In this document: positions 41,864 to 52,416 of the stretch, piece by piece
Position numbering within the stretch: the stretch's first letter is position 1
Layout of the letters: the number at the start of each line of letters is the position of its first letter
From: Geobacillus genomosp. 3
GTDB taxonomy: Bacteria > Bacillota > Bacilli > Bacillales > Anoxybacillaceae
DNA: 64,000 nt
Assembly: GCF_000445995.2 (NCBI RefSeq)
Contig: NC_022080.4
Coordinates: forward strand, 424,001 to 488,000
Reading direction: 5' to 3'
Made by a program: the position numbers and the translations under genes
Notes under the pieces: generated by a model
What the model was told of the DNA's origin: nothing
Seen by the model: the letters and a program-made list of their open reading frames with translations, nothing else
Database searches by the model: none

Positions 41864-43129
41864 ATGAAAAATCGTTGGCTTATTGCGCTTTCTGCTGTTG
41901 GCATCCATATCTCGATAGGATCTGTGTATGCATGGAGCAATTTTACCAATCCATTAAAACAGTTGTTTGGATGGTCCGATCAGGAAGTAGCGCTCACGTT
42001 CAGCATTGCGATTTTATTTTTAGGATTGTCGGCTGCGTTCCTCGGTCATTTTGTTGAAAAACATGGGCCGCGGAAATCTGGGCTGTTGGCTGCCATCTTC
42101 TTTGGCCTTGGAGTGACGGGTTCCGGCTTGGCTGTTGCGCTTGGCTCGAAATATCTCTTGTATTTGTTTTACGGCGTGTTGGGAGGAATCGGCCTCGGTG
42201 TCGGATACATTGCGCCAGTATCGACGCTTGTGAAATGGTTTCCGGATCGCCGGGGCTTGGCTACCGGGCTTGCCATTATGGGATTTGGTTTTGCAGCAGC
42301 GATCGCGAGTCCAGTCATGAACAGCCTTATTACTTCCGTGGGCGTGCAAAATACGTTTTTCATTTTAGGCGTTACATACTTTCTCATTATGACTGCGTCT
42401 TCTCTTTATTTGGAAAAGCCGCCAGAGGGGTGGCTCCCGGAAGGATTTAAGGAAAAAGTGAAAGAAGGAAAGGCTAAGCCTTTGCTCGATTTAGCGCAAC
42501 TGACTGCCAACGAAGCTGTAAAAACAAGACGATTTTGGTATTTATGGATTATGCTGTTTATTAACGTTACATGCGGGATCGCCATTTTAGCAGTTGCCAA
42601 ACCGCTGGCGGTGGAAAGTATCGGCATCAGCCAAACGGCCGCTGCGGCATTAGTGGGGGCTATTGGCGTATTTAATGGATTAGGACGCATCGGTTGGGCG
42701 TCGGCCTCTGATTATATTGGGCGTCCGAACACATATACCACATTTTTCGTCTTACAAATCGTCATTTTCTTCCTGTTGCCGAATGTATCGATCAAATGGT
42801 TGTTTGTCATTATGTTGACAATTGTCTATACGTGCTATGGAGGCGGCTTTTCCTGTATTCCGGCGTATATCGGCGATTTGTTTGGCACCAAACAACTGGG
42901 TGCGATTCATGGTTATATTTTGACTGCTTGGGCAGCGGCCGGGCTTGTGGGGCCGATGTTTGCCGCGTATATTAAGGACACGACCGGCTCTTATGAAGGT
43001 AGTTTGGCCTTTTTTGGCGGTTTGTTTGTTATCGCTTTCATCGTTTCATTGCTCGTGCGCACTGATATTCGCCGATTGCGCGCCCAACATGAGCAAATTG
43101 TCTATGTTTCTGCCGCTAAAGAAAGTTAA
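41864..43129 (+). CDS. OFA family MFS transporter (oxalate/formate antiporter type)
   Basis: 421 residues, 12 membrane helices, GGGGGAGGAG before the ATG. N-terminal MKNRWLIALSAVGIHISIGSVYAWSNF and LTFSIAILFLGLSAA, plus GGIGLGVGYIAPVSTLVKWFPDRRG, are typical of the oxalate/formate antiporter subfamily. Beside fdhD and fdhF, formate import or export is the likely job, though other monocarboxylates are possible. Its composition is more AT-rich than fdhF or mutY, hinting at a separate origin. Probably cotranscribed with fdhD. Confidence 0.82.
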   Translation: MKNRWLIALSAVGIHISIGSVYAWSNFTNPLKQLFGWSDQEVALTFSIAILFLGLSAAFLGHFVEKHGPRKSGLLAAIFFGLGVTGSGLAVALGSKYLLYLFYGVLGGIGLGVGYIAPVSTLVKWFPDRRGLATGLAIMGFGFAAAIASPVMNSLITSVGVQNTFFILGVTYFLIMTASSLYLEKPPEGWLPEGFKEKVKEGKAKPLLDLAQLTANEAVKTRRFWYLWIMLFINVTCGIAILAVAKPLAVESIGISQTAAAALVGAIGVFNGLGRIGWASASDYIGRPNTYTTFFVLQIVIFFLLPNVSIKWLFVIMLTIVYTCYGGGFSCIPAYIGDLFGTKQLGAIHGYILTAWAAAGLVGPMFAAYIKDTTGSYEGSLAFFGGLFVIAFIVSLLVRTDIRRLRAQHEQIVYVSAAKES

Positions 43130-43151
43130 GAACGATTTCCTTCTGTATTTT

Positions 43152-43181
43152 CCCCGGCATGCGGCATGCCGGGGGTTTTTG
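43152..43181 (+). terminator. Terminator after the OFA transporter
   Basis: CCCCGGCATGC / GCATGCCGGGG followed by GTTTTT; the downstream TGGTATAAT (43180-43188) is an extended -10 for mutY. Confidence 0.85.
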
Positions 43182-43188
43182 GTATAAT
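43180..43188 (+). promoter_or_regulatory. Extended -10 promoter of mutY
   Basis: TGGTATAAT; the -35 region lies within the preceding terminator stem and is poor, consistent with an extended -10 promoter. Confidence 0.55.
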
Positions 43189-43221
43189 GGGGTGGACAAT
43201 AGGCATCATGGAGGAAAGACA

Positions 43222-44328
43222 GTGAAAATCACAACGTGGACTAAACGATTTTCGGCGCGTGAGTTTCAGCGCGATTTGCTTGAGTGGTTCGCCCGTGAGC
43301 GCCGCGACTTGCCGTGGCGCCAAGACCGCGATCCATACAAAGTATGGGTGTCGGAAGTGATGCTGCAGCAGACGCGCGTCGAGACGGTTATCCCGTATTT
43401 TGAAAAGTTTATGGAACAGTTCCCGACGCTTGAGGCGCTCGCCGAGGCTGAAGAAGACGAAGTGCTGAAGGCGTGGGAAGGGCTTGGCTACTACTCGCGC
43501 GTCCGCAATTTGCACGCGGCGGTCAAGGAAGTGAAGGAGCGGTATGGCGGGAAGGTGCCGGATACTCCGGAGCAGTTTTCGAGGCTAAAGGGAGTCGGGC
43601 CGTACACAGTCGGGGCGGTGTTGAGTCTCGCCTACGGCGTGCCGGAGCCGGCGGTGGACGGCAATGTCATGCGCGTGTTGTCGCGGTTGTTTTTCGTGAC
43701 AGACGATATTGCGAAGCCATCGACGCGAAAACGGTTTGAACAAATCGTCCGCGAAATCATGGCGTACGAAAATCCCGGGGCGTTCAACGAAGCATTGATT
43801 GAGCTTGGCGCCCTTGTTTGTACGCCGCGCCGCCCATCGTGCCTTCTTTGCCCGGTGCAATCCCATTGCCGGGCGTTTGCTGAAGGGGTGCCGGAGGAAC
43901 TGCCGGTGAAAACGAAAAAAACAGCGGTTAAACAAGTGCCGCTCGCGGTCATGGTGCTGATTGACGAAGGAGGACGCATTCTTATCCGCAAGCGCGATCA
44001 TACCGGTCTGCTCGCGAACTTATGGGAATTTCCGAGCTGTGAAATGAACGGTGAAGGCGATAAAGAGACATTGGAGAAGATGTTTTTGAATGAGCAAGGT
44101 TTCAAGATCAAGCTTGAAGAGCCCATCGCTTCATTTGATCATGCTTTTTCCCATTTAGTTTGGAAGCTGACCGTATTTTATGGACATTTGCTTGACGGCG
44201 GGCGGGTGGAGAAGCCGTATCGGTTGGTGTCAGAAAGGGAGTTGGAGGCATACGCATTTCCCGTGTCGCATCAGCGCGTTTGGCGCGAATATAAAGAACA
44301 GGCAGGCGACGCGCGCCGCCTGCCTTAA
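43222..44328 (+). CDS. mutY: Adenine DNA glycosylase MutY
   Basis: 368 residues, GTG start at 43222 with GGAGGAAAGAC upstream. Reads almost like the structurally known G. stearothermophilus MutY: catalytic Glu45 in SEVMLQQTRVET, HhH hairpin LKGVGPYTVGA, catalytic Asp in VDGNVMRV, the [4Fe-4S] set CTPRRPSCLLCPVQSHC, and a C-terminal Nudix-like OG-recognition domain with FDHAFSHLVWKL. Removes A mispaired with 8-oxoguanine. Its stop TAA overlaps the stop of the convergent yfhS within TTAA. Confidence 0.95.
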   Translation: MKITTWTKRFSAREFQRDLLEWFARERRDLPWRQDRDPYKVWVSEVMLQQTRVETVIPYFEKFMEQFPTLEALAEAEEDEVLKAWEGLGYYSRVRNLHAAVKEVKERYGGKVPDTPEQFSRLKGVGPYTVGAVLSLAYGVPEPAVDGNVMRVLSRLFFVTDDIAKPSTRKRFEQIVREIMAYENPGAFNEALIELGALVCTPRRPSCLLCPVQSHCRAFAEGVPEELPVKTKKTAVKQVPLAVMVLIDEGGRILIRKRDHTGLLANLWEFPSCEMNGEGDKETLEKMFLNEQGFKIKLEEPIASFDHAFSHLVWKLTVFYGHLLDGGRVEKPYRLVSERELEAYAFPVSHQRVWREYKEQAGDARRLP

Positions 44329-44549
44329 TCAGGCACCGCCATCGTGCCGTTTGTATACGTCGCTTCGCGGCGCCCGAGGCCGCCGCGCGCTTCGATTTCC
44401 TCGATAATTTCACGGTAAATCGTTTGCCCTTCGACGTTTAAATACGGAGCGATTTGCTGGAATGAATGGTGAAAGTGAGCGAGCTCATCGTCCGTCCATT
44501 CCGTTTTCGGGATCATGGACAGCTCCGTCATATCGCGGCCAACGTACAT
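44325..44549 (-). CDS. yfhS: YfhS-like protein
   Basis: 74 residues; AAGGAGGCGCAGCCT before the ATG. Helical small protein (MYVGRDMTELSMIPKTEWTD then AHFHHSFQQIAPYLNVEGQ), with the size and position (between mutY and fabL) of B. subtilis YfhS, a sporulation-associated protein of unknown function. Convergent with mutY with overlapping stops. Confidence 0.75.
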   Translation of the reverse strand: MYVGRDMTELSMIPKTEWTDDELAHFHHSFQQIAPYLNVEGQTIYREIIEEIEARGGLGRREATYTNGTMAVPD

Positions 44550-44551
44550 AG

Positions 44552-45358
<807 letters not shown>

Positions 45359-45364
45359 TGCCGG

Positions 45365-45395
45365 CGGATAGAACGGCTGCCTCCCGGGCATAGTA
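45365..45395 (+). promoter_or_regulatory. Sigma-G-type promoter of sspE
   Basis: CGGATA (45365-45370), 18-bp spacer, CATAGTA (45389-45395), close to the forespore sigma-G consensus TGAATA-N18-CATACTA. Confidence 0.65.
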
Positions 45396-45416
45396 AGGCA
45401 TGTGGAGGTGAGAACA

Positions 45417-45617
45417 ATGGCCAAACAACCGAACAAAACATTCGCTGGCACGAACATTCAAGAAGTAAGACAACAAAATGCACAATCGGCTCAAGCGGCT
45501 CAAGCTACTCAAGCTGGTCAGTTCGGCACCGAGTTTGCGGCTGAGACGAATGTGCAGCACGTAAGACAACAAAACGCGCAAGCGGAAGCCCGCAAGGCGC
45601 AAAACGTCAACCAATAA
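45417..45617 (+). CDS. sspE: Gamma-type small acid-soluble spore protein
   Basis: 66 residues; GGAGGTGAG before the ATG. Q/A/N-rich with two repeats (FAGTNIQEVRQQNAQ and FAAETNVQHVRQQNAQ), each containing the GPR-protease-cut context T-x-F-A/x-x-E-T-N. Stored in the forespore core and degraded to amino acids at germination. Shorter than B. subtilis SspE (84 residues), which carries longer repeats. Preceded by a sigma-G promoter and followed by a strong terminator. Confidence 0.92.
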   Translation: MAKQPNKTFAGTNIQEVRQQNAQSAQAAQATQAGQFGTEFAAETNVQHVRQQNAQAEARKAQNVNQ

Positions 45618-45705
45618 CCAGTCTTGACGGATGGCCGGCGCCGCCGATCGCCAATAGCAGCGCATGCTGCCAAGAGAGCGCAGGCAACAGGCCGGATAGG
45701 GAAGG

Positions 45706-45739
45706 CAAAAAGCAGGGGCAGCACGCCTCTGCTTTTTTG
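45706..45739 (+). terminator. Intrinsic terminator after sspE
   Basis: AAAAAGCAGGGGC / GCCTCTGCTTTTTT. Confidence 0.85.
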
Positions 45740-45843
45740 TCGACAAAATCTTCCATCCCTCTACATGATTAGTGAAAGGATTTGAAAAGTTTGGCCGCGA
45801 AATGATAAAGCAGATGACAGGACAAAGGGGAAGGGAGAATAGG

Positions 45844-46053
45844 ATGAGCATGGAACAAGTTTGGATGGAAGATTGGGAAGAAGCGCTGTTTTTGTGGCAT
45901 GAAATGGAGCGCTGCCGGGAGATTGTCCGCCAGTTGGATGAACTCGAACGCGAAGCGCCGACCTCTGCTCTTCGCGAGGAAGTACGGCAAATGAAACGGC
46001 AAGTGGAAGACATTCGCCGTGCATTTCTTGGGCGGATGTCGTCTGGTGCTTGA
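45844..46053 (+). CDS. ygaB: YgaB-like coiled-coil protein
   Basis: 69 residues from the ATG at 45844 (GGGAGAATAGG upstream; a GTG at 45772 would add 24 residues but lacks a site). Nearly all alpha-helical, charged, with heptads in MERCREIVRQLDELE and EEVRQMKRQVEDIRR. Position directly after sspE fits ygaB of B. subtilis. Function unknown. Confidence 0.65.
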   Translation: MSMEQVWMEDWEEALFLWHEMERCREIVRQLDELEREAPTSALREEVRQMKRQVEDIRRAFLGRMSSGA

Positions 46054-46184
46054 AGCGGCGTCCGCATGGAATGCGCGCTGCCCCACCCGGCCGCTTCGAC
46101 GGGGCGGTCCACTTTTCTTTTCATTTATGAAAGGAACAAGGTATAATAGGGGAAGAAGCTCCCAGCGGAAAGTAGGGAAGAATG

Positions 46185-46718
46185 ATGCCAGCATACCCTC
46201 GGGAAGGGAAAATCATTCAAATCCATAGCTACAAACATAATGGGACAATTCACCGCATTTGGCAGGAAACGGTCGTGTTAAAAGGGACGCCATCGTATGT
46301 GATCGGCGGCAACGATAAGACGCTTGTCATGGAAGCAGACGGCCGGACGTGGGTGACGCGCGAGCCGGCGATTTGTTTTTTTCATGCCAAGCACTGGTTT
46401 AACATTATTGCCATGATCCGCGAGGACGGAGTGTATTATTACTGTAATTTAAGTTCGCCGTTCGTTTGGGATGAGGAAGCGCTCAAATACATCGATTATG
46501 ATTTGGACATTAAAGTGTTTCCGGATATGACGTACATGTTGCTCGATGAGGATGAGTACGAACGGCACCGCCGCGAGATGCACTATCCGGATGTGATCGA
46601 CCGCATTTTAAAAAACAATGTCCATAAGCTCGTTGGCTGGATTCAAGAACGAAAAGGGCCGTTTGCGCCCGAGTTTATCGACAAATGGTACCCGATGTTT
46701 CAAGCTTACCAAAAATAA
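46185..46718 (+). CDS. Nucleoside tri-/diphosphate phosphatase (DUF402, YgaC)
   Basis: 177 residues from the ATG at 46185 (AGGGAAG seven bases upstream; an ATG one codon earlier is nearly as good). DUF402 beta-barrel (FomD-like) with [13 protein letters not shown] and the metal site in [24 protein letters not shown] and [11 protein letters not shown]. This family includes Ntdp of S. aureus, which hydrolyses nucleoside tri- and diphosphates. TATAAT at 46142-46147 is a likely -10. Confidence 0.85.
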   Translation: MPAYPREGKIIQIHSYKHNGTIHRIWQETVVLKGTPSYVIGGNDKTLVMEADGRTWVTREPAICFFHAKHWFNIIAMIREDGVYYYCNLSSPFVWDEEALKYIDYDLDIKVFPDMTYMLLDEDEYERHRREMHYPDVIDRILKNNVHKLVGWIQERKGPFAPEFIDKWYPMFQAYQK

Positions 46719-46726
46719 ATAGCGGC

Positions 46727-46765
46727 ACGAAAAAAGCCTGTTCGGCACCGCTGACAGGTTTTTTC
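46727..46765 (+). terminator. Terminator between ygaC and ygaD
   Basis: AAAAAAGCCTGT / ACAGGTTTTTT around a 12-nt loop; ygaD starts 25 bases further. Confidence 0.75.
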
Positions 46766-46789
46766 TGCTTTTTCAAGGGGGAAATCGCC

Positions 46790-48535
46790 ATGGGCAGCAT
46801 CCGCCGATATTGGCAGTTTGTCCGTCCATACCGTTGGCATATTGCCGCAACGATGGTAATCGGCATTGTGAAGTTCGCCATTCCGTTGCTCATTCCGCTG
46901 CTGTTGAAGTTTGTCGTTGACGATGTTATTGCCAACCGCATGCTATCGCTTGAAGAGAAGACAACCCGCCTTTGGCAGGCGTTGGCGGGGATGCTTGTCA
47001 TCTTTCTGATCATCCGCCCGTTTGTCGAGTATTATCGGCAATATTTTGCCCAATGGACGGCAAGCAAAGTGCTGTATGACATTCGCCAGCAATTATTTCG
47101 CCATATGCAAAAGCTGAGTTTGTCGTATTACGCCAACCACCGGACGGGGGAAGTGATTTCGCGCGTCATTCACGACGTCGAGCAAACAAAGGAGTTTATT
47201 GTTACCGGACTGATGAATTTATGGCTCGATATGGCCACGATCTTGATCGCTTTGGCGATTATGGTGAACATGGATGTCAAGATGACTCTCGTTTCCATAA
47301 GCACGCTGCCGCTTTACGCGTTTGGGGTCAAATATTTTTTTGGTCGCCTGCGCCAACGCACCCGCCAGCGCTCGCAGGCGCTTGCTGAGCTGCAAGCGTA
47401 TTTGCATGAGCGAGTGCAAGGAATGCCGGTTGTGAAGAGTTTTGCGATTGAAGCTGAGGAGCAACGCCGTTTCTCGAAACAAAACGGCCATTTTTTAGCG
47501 AAGGCGCTCAGCCATACGAGCTGGAACGCCAAATCGTTCGCCGCGGTCAACACGATTACCGATATCGCACCAATCGTTGTCATCACTTATGCGGGTTATG
47601 AAGTAATTACGGGGCAAATGACCATCGGTACAATGGTTGCCTTTGTCGGCTATATCGACCGGCTGTATACGCCGCTGCGCCGTCTCGTTAACGCCTCGAC
47701 GACGTTGACGCAGTCGTTTGCCTCGATGGACCGTTTGTTTGAGTTTTTGGATGAGCGGTACGACATTGCCGATATGCCTAGGGCGGTTGAATGCCGTGAT
47801 GTGCGCGGAGAGATTGTGTTTGACGGCGTTACGTTTTCTTATCGGCAGGAAGATCCTCCGGTGCTTCGCGATGTGTCGTTTTCCGTTAAGGAGGGAGAAA
47901 CGGTGGCGTTAGTCGGCCCAAGCGGCGGTGGCAAATCGACGTTGGTGAGTTTAATCCCGCGCTTTTACGATGTGACCGGCGGCCGCATTTTGCTTGACGG
48001 CGCCGATATCCGCTCGTTTCGCGTCCGCAGCTTGCGCGATCATATCGGCATTGTATTTCAAGACAGTTTTTTGTTCAGCGACTCGGTGAAAGAGAATATT
48101 TTGCTTGGAAAGCCGGATGCGACCGATGAGGAGGTGGTCGCCGCGGCCAAAGCGGCGAACGCCCATGAATTTATTATGAGTTTGCCCGATGGCTATGATA
48201 CGAAAGTCGGCGAGCGCGGCGTCAAGCTTTCCGGTGGGCAAAGGCAGCGGATCGCCATCGCCCGCGTTTTCTTGAAAAACCCGCCGATCTTGATTTTTGA
48301 CGAGGCGACTTCGGCGCTTGATTTGGAAAACGAGTACTACATTCAAGAGGCGCTCGAGCGGCTGGCGAAACATCGGACGACATTTGTCGTCGCTCACCGC
48401 CTGTCAACGATTACTCATGCCGACCGTATTTTGTTCATCGAGAATGGGCAAATTGTCGAAAGCGGCACGCATGAGGAGTTGATGGAAAAGAGAGGAAGCT
48501 ATTATCATTTGTTTACGATCCAGCAGTTGCAGTAG
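46790..48535 (+). CDS. ygaD: ABC exporter, fused permease-ATPase (YgaD)
   Basis: 581 residues from the ATG at 46790 (AAGGGGGAAATCGCC upstream). Six N-terminal membrane helices (about 20-310), then an ATPase domain: Walker [12 protein letters not shown]-loop [13 protein letters not shown], signature [10 protein letters not shown], Walker [13 protein letters not shown], switch His in VVAHRLST. A homodimeric MsbA/Sav1866-type multidrug or lipid exporter by family; substrate not known. Ends with a terminator. Confidence 0.9.
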   Translation: MGSIRRYWQFVRPYRWHIAATMVIGIVKFAIPLLIPLLLKFVVDDVIANRMLSLEEKTTRLWQALAGMLVIFLIIRPFVEYYRQYFAQWTASKVLYDIRQQLFRHMQKLSLSYYANHRTGEVISRVIHDVEQTKEFIVTGLMNLWLDMATILIALAIMVNMDVKMTLVSISTLPLYAFGVKYFFGRLRQRTRQRSQALAELQAYLHERVQGMPVVKSFAIEAEEQRRFSKQNGHFLAKALSHTSWNAKSFAAVNTITDIAPIVVITYAGYEVITGQMTIGTMVAFVGYIDRLYTPLRRLVNASTTLTQSFASMDRLFEFLDERYDIADMPRAVECRDVRGEIVFDGVTFSYRQEDPPVLRDVSFSVKEGETVALVGPSGGGKSTLVSLIPRFYDVTGGRILLDGADIRSFRVRSLRDHIGIVFQDSFLFSDSVKENILLGKPDATDEEVVAAAKAANAHEFIMSLPDGYDTKVGERGVKLSGGQRQRIAIARVFLKNPPILIFDEATSALDLENEYYIQEALERLAKHRTTFVVAHRLSTITHADRILFIENGQIVESGTHEELMEKRGSYYHLFTIQQLQ

Positions 48536-48570
48536 TAGGCAAAAATATTAATGTTATTGAAAAAAAAGAT

Positions 48571-48610
48571 AAAAAAGCGGCTTTATCTTGGATAAACCCG
48601 CTTTTTTTCT
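48571..48610 (+). terminator. Intrinsic terminator after ygaD
   Basis: AAAAAAGCGGCTTTATC / GATAAACCCGCTTTTTTT. Confidence 0.85.
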
Positions 48611-48652
48611 TTTTCGTCTTTTTTAATAATTTTAATTTTTTATAATATTATA

Positions 48653-48681
48653 TTGTCTTGTGAAGAAAGGCATGGCATAAT
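48653..48681 (+). promoter_or_regulatory. Promoter of the oligopeptide permease operon
   Basis: TTGTCT (48653-48658), 17-bp spacer, CATAAT (48676-48681), 52 nt before appD. Confidence 0.6.
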
Positions 48682-48733
48682 TTTTCACAGAGGGAAAAGA
48701 TTTCACTGCGTTGATTGGCAAGGGGGCGAAGAG

Positions 48734-49759
48734 ATGGCACAAGCGCCTTTATTGGAAGTGCAGGGGCTGCGAACATCGTTTTTCACGGACGAGGGGGAAA
48801 TCCCGGCCGTGGACGGTGTCGATTTTTTCATCCGCGAAGGAGAGGTGCTCGGCATCGTCGGTGAATCGGGGTGCGGCAAAAGCGTCACATCACTATCGAT
48901 TATGGGGCTGCTGCCAAAAGGAATCGGCAAAGTGATGAGCGGCTCCATTTGGTTTAAAGGCGAGAATTTAGTTGAAGCTTCCGAGCGGCGGATGAAGCAA
49001 ATTCGCGGCAATGAAATCGCCATGATTTTTCAAGAGCCGATGACTTCGCTCAACCCGCTATTTACAATTGGGAACCAACTCGTTGAGGCGATCCGTCTTC
49101 ATACGAACATCGGAAAAAAAGAAGCGAAAGCGCGGGCGGCTGAGATGCTCAAACTCGTCGGCCTGCCGCGCGCGGAACAGATGTTGGACGAATACCCGCA
49201 CCAGCTGTCAGGGGGGATGCGCCAACGCGTCATGATTGCTATGGCGATGGCGTGCCGACCGTCCCTCTTGATTGCGGACGAACCGACGACGGCGCTCGAT
49301 GTGACGATTCAAGCGCAAATTTTGGCGCTGATGAAAGAATTGAATCAGACGTTCGGCACAGCGGTGATGATGATTACCCACGACTTGGGGGTTGTCGCTG
49401 AACTATGCGGCCGCATCATCGTCATGTATGCGGGCCAAATCGTGGAGGAAGGGACCGTCCAGGCGATTTTTCGGCGGCCTCAGCACCCTTACACCGCCGG
49501 TTTGATCCGCTCGATCCCGGATATTCGCGGCAAAAAGGAGCGCCTCTATTCGATCCCTGGTCAAGTGCCAAGGCCGGGAACTGTCCGCCGCGGCTGTCGG
49601 TTCGCCGAGCGGTGTGAATATGCGGTTGACCGCTGCCGCCAAGAAGATCAGGAGCTTTACGAAACGAGTGAACAAGGACACCGTGCCCGCTGCTTTTTGG
49701 CGTTAGAGAGGGGAGGGGCAGCCGATGAGCGAACCGTTGCTCGAAGCGAAAGGGCTTAA
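48734..49759 (+). CDS. appD: Oligopeptide ABC transporter ATPase (AppD/OppD)
   Basis: 341 residues from the ATG at 48734 (AAGGGGGCGAAGAG upstream). Walker [26 protein letters not shown], signature [14 protein letters not shown], Walker [14 protein letters not shown]-loop ITHDLG, and the C-terminal oligopeptide-specific domain with cysteines ([17 protein letters not shown]..) that bind an iron-sulfur cluster in some relatives. First gene of the D-F-A-B-C operon, overlapping appF. Confidence 0.9.
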   Translation: MAQAPLLEVQGLRTSFFTDEGEIPAVDGVDFFIREGEVLGIVGESGCGKSVTSLSIMGLLPKGIGKVMSGSIWFKGENLVEASERRMKQIRGNEIAMIFQEPMTSLNPLFTIGNQLVEAIRLHTNIGKKEAKARAAEMLKLVGLPRAEQMLDEYPHQLSGGMRQRVMIAMAMACRPSLLIADEPTTALDVTIQAQILALMKELNQTFGTAVMMITHDLGVVAELCGRIIVMYAGQIVEEGTVQAIFRRPQHPYTAGLIRSIPDIRGKKERLYSIPGQVPRPGTVRRGCRFAERCEYAVDRCRQEDQELYETSEQGHRARCFLALERGGAADERTVARSERA

Positions 49760-50744
49760 AAAATATTTTCCGATTACCGGGGGGATTTTTGGAAGGCGAG
49801 TTGGGACGGTCAAGGCGGTCGATGATGTGACGTTCACCGTGTACCGCGGTGAGACGCTCGGCATCGTCGGCGAATCAGGCTGCGGCAAGTCAACGACGGG
49901 TCGAATGTTGCTGCGGCTCATTGAGCCGACGGACGGTTCGATCATATTTGAAGGAAAAAATGTAACCGCTTTAGCGAAAGCGGAGTTGCGCCGGCTGCGG
50001 CGCGATATGCAAATGATTTTTCAAGATCCGTTCGCTTCGCTCAATCCGCGTCATACGGTTGAAAAAATTTTGGAAGAGTCGCTCATCGTTCACGGCATTG
50101 GATCGAAAGAAGAGCGGAAGCAGCGGGTGCGGGAAATGCTTGAGGTGGTCGGACTCGGTTCGTATCATGCAAAACGCTACCCGCACCAGTTCAGCGGCGG
50201 CCAGCGCCAACGCATCGGCATCGCGCGGGCGCTCATGACCAATCCGAAGCTGATCATTGCCGACGAGCCGGTTTCGGCGCTTGATGTTTCCATTCAAGCA
50301 CAAGTGCTCAATCTGCTTGAAGATTTGCAAAAGCAGTTTGGCCTTACATACATTTTCATTGCCCATGACTTAGGAGTGATCCGCCATATTAGCGACCGGG
50401 TCGGCGTCATGTATTTGGGACGAATGGTCGAATTGGCGGACAGCGAATCGTTGTATGAATCGCCGAAGCATCCGTATACAAAGGCGCTTTTGTCCGCCGT
50501 GCCAATTCCGGACCCTGACCATAAAACAGAACGACAGTTGCTTTCCGGCGATTTGCCGAGCCCGGCCAATCCGCCGCAAGGGTGCGCGTTCCATACACGT
50601 TGCGCATTTTGCATGGACATTTGCCGTGAGCGGCGTCCGGAATTGAGGGAAGTAGCCGACGGGCATTACGTTGCTTGCCATTTATACGAACCGGGCGGGG
50701 AGCAACGTGATGATAGACAAGTTAAACAGAAGGGGGAAATGTGA
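49725..50744 (+). CDS. appF: Oligopeptide ABC transporter ATPase (AppF/OppF)
   Basis: 339 residues; GAGAGGGGAGGGGC before the ATG, which lies 35 bases inside appD. Same domain set as App[66 protein letters not shown], and the C-terminal cysteine cluster [15 protein letters not shown]. Forms the heterodimeric motor with AppD. Its stop overlaps the next start (TGATG). Confidence 0.9.
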   Translation: MSEPLLEAKGLKKYFPITGGIFGRRVGTVKAVDDVTFTVYRGETLGIVGESGCGKSTTGRMLLRLIEPTDGSIIFEGKNVTALAKAELRRLRRDMQMIFQDPFASLNPRHTVEKILEESLIVHGIGSKEERKQRVREMLEVVGLGSYHAKRYPHQFSGGQRQRIGIARALMTNPKLIIADEPVSALDVSIQAQVLNLLEDLQKQFGLTYIFIAHDLGVIRHISDRVGVMYLGRMVELADSESLYESPKHPYTKALLSAVPIPDPDHKTERQLLSGDLPSPANPPQGCAFHTRCAFCMDICRERRPELREVADGHYVACHLYEPGGEQRDDRQVKQKGEM

Positions 50745-52345
50745 TGAAGAGAAAATCATGGTTCAAGTGGATGGGGCTGCTGCTGGCGTTTCTGCTTGTG
50801 TTGGCCGGCTGCGGCAAGTCGAAAGAAACGGCGGGAGGCGGCGAAAAGGCGCCGGTCCAAGACACGCTTGTTTATGGGCGTGGCGGCGACTCCGTGTCGC
50901 TTGACCCGGCGACCGTGACCGATGGCGAATCGCTGAAGGTGACGAAAAACATTTTTGATACGCTGCTTGACTACAATGACAACGATACGTCTGTCAAACC
51001 GGCATTGGCGACAGAATGGACGATTTCCGAAGACGGGCTGACGTATACGTTCAAGCTGCGCCAAGGGGTGAAATTCCACGATGGCACTGATTTTAATGCG
51101 GAGGCAGTCGTCTTTAATTTTGAACGTTGGGCCAATGGCAACGCTGACACGTTCCCGTATTATGGATCGATGTTTGGCGGCTATAAAAATGACGAAAGCC
51201 ATGTGATCAAAGAGGTTAAGGCGGTTGATGAATACACGGTGCAGTTTGTGCTGAAGCGTCCGCAAGCGCCATTCTTGAAAAACATCGCCATGACGCCGTT
51301 TGCCATTGCCAGCCCGGCGGCGGTTGAAAAATACGGCGACAAATTTGGGGAACATCCAGTTGGCACCGGACCGTTCGTCTTTAAAGAATGGAAGCGGAAC
51401 GAACGGATCGTGCTCGAGAAAAATAAAGATTATTGGGAAACAGGTTATCCGAAGCTGAATCAGCTCATTTTCGTATCGATTCCGGATAACTCAGCGCGTC
51501 TCAATGCGCTGTTAAAAGGCGAAATTGACATCATGGAAGATTTGAATCCAACCGACTTGAAACAAGTGGAAGGGAATCAAGAGCTGCAAATTTTTAAACG
51601 CCCGTCGATGAACGTCGCTTACGTCGGGTTAACGGCGACGAGAGGGCCACTGAAAAACAAACTGGTGCGTCAGGCATTGAACTATGCCGTTGATAAAAAA
51701 GCGATCATTGATGCGTTCTACGCCGGCCAGGCCGAACCGGCGAAAAATCCGATGCCGCCGAGCATCCCGGGTTATAACGACGCCATTCAAGACTATCCAT
51801 TTGACTTGGAAAAGGCGAAACAGCTGCTGGCGGAAGCCGGGTACCCGAATGGATTTGAAATCGAGCTTTGGGCAATGCCAGTGCCGCGCCCGTACATGCC
51901 GGACGGACAAAAAATCGCTGAAGCCATTCAAGCGAATTTCGCCAAAATCGGCGTGAAAGCGAAAATCGTAACATATGAATGGGCGACCTATTTAGACAAG
52001 CTCGCTAAAGGAGAGGCGGACACTTTCTTGCTTGGCTGGACGGGCGACAACGGCGACGCGGATAACTTCTTGTACGCGCTCCTTGACAAAGACAGCATCG
52101 GCAGCAACAACTACACCTATTTCTCGAACGATGAGCTGCATAAAATTTTGGTCGAAGCGCAAACGGTGAGCGACGAAAACAAACGGAACGAACTGTATCA
52201 AAAAGCGCAAGAGATCATTAAGGAAGAAGCGCCATGGATTCCGCTTGTCCATTCGACTCCGCTGTTGGCCGGCAAGGCAAATATTCAAGGATTTCATCCT
52301 CACCCGACCGGCTCAGACAAGTTTACGAAGGTCGAATTTCAATAA
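50744..52345 (+). CDS. appA: Peptide-binding lipoprotein (AppA/DppE-like)
   Basis: 533 residues from the ATG at 50744 (AGGGGG eight bases upstream; a GTG one codon earlier is possible). Signal peptide with lipobox LAGC, so it is lipid-anchored on the outer membrane face. SBP family 5 pattern: SLDPATVTDGESLKVTKNIFD, LRQGVKFHDGTDFNAEAVVFNFERW, PVGTGPFVFKEW. Delivers di-/oligopeptides to AppBC. A weak hairpin follows, before appB. Confidence 0.88.
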   Translation: MKRKSWFKWMGLLLAFLLVLAGCGKSKETAGGGEKAPVQDTLVYGRGGDSVSLDPATVTDGESLKVTKNIFDTLLDYNDNDTSVKPALATEWTISEDGLTYTFKLRQGVKFHDGTDFNAEAVVFNFERWANGNADTFPYYGSMFGGYKNDESHVIKEVKAVDEYTVQFVLKRPQAPFLKNIAMTPFAIASPAAVEKYGDKFGEHPVGTGPFVFKEWKRNERIVLEKNKDYWETGYPKLNQLIFVSIPDNSARLNALLKGEIDIMEDLNPTDLKQVEGNQELQIFKRPSMNVAYVGLTATRGPLKNKLVRQALNYAVDKKAIIDAFYAGQAEPAKNPMPPSIPGYNDAIQDYPFDLEKAKQLLAEAGYPNGFEIELWAMPVPRPYMPDGQKIAEAIQANFAKIGVKAKIVTYEWATYLDKLAKGEADTFLLGWTGDNGDADNFLYALLDKDSIGSNNYTYFSNDELHKILVEAQTVSDENKRNELYQKAQEIIKEEAPWIPLVHSTPLLAGKANIQGFHPHPTGSDKFTKVEFQ

Positions 52346-52352
52346 TCGACCA

Positions 52353-52387
52353 AGAGAGGGGAAGGAACTCATCCTCCCCCTCTTTGT
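52353..52387 (+). terminator. Partial terminator between appA and appB
   Basis: GAGAGGGGAAGGA / TCCTCCCCCTCT followed by TTGTTT. Probably lowers permease expression relative to the binding protein. Confidence 0.6.
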
Positions 52388-52416
52388 TTCCGCATGTTCA
52401 AGGGAGGGAGATTTGG

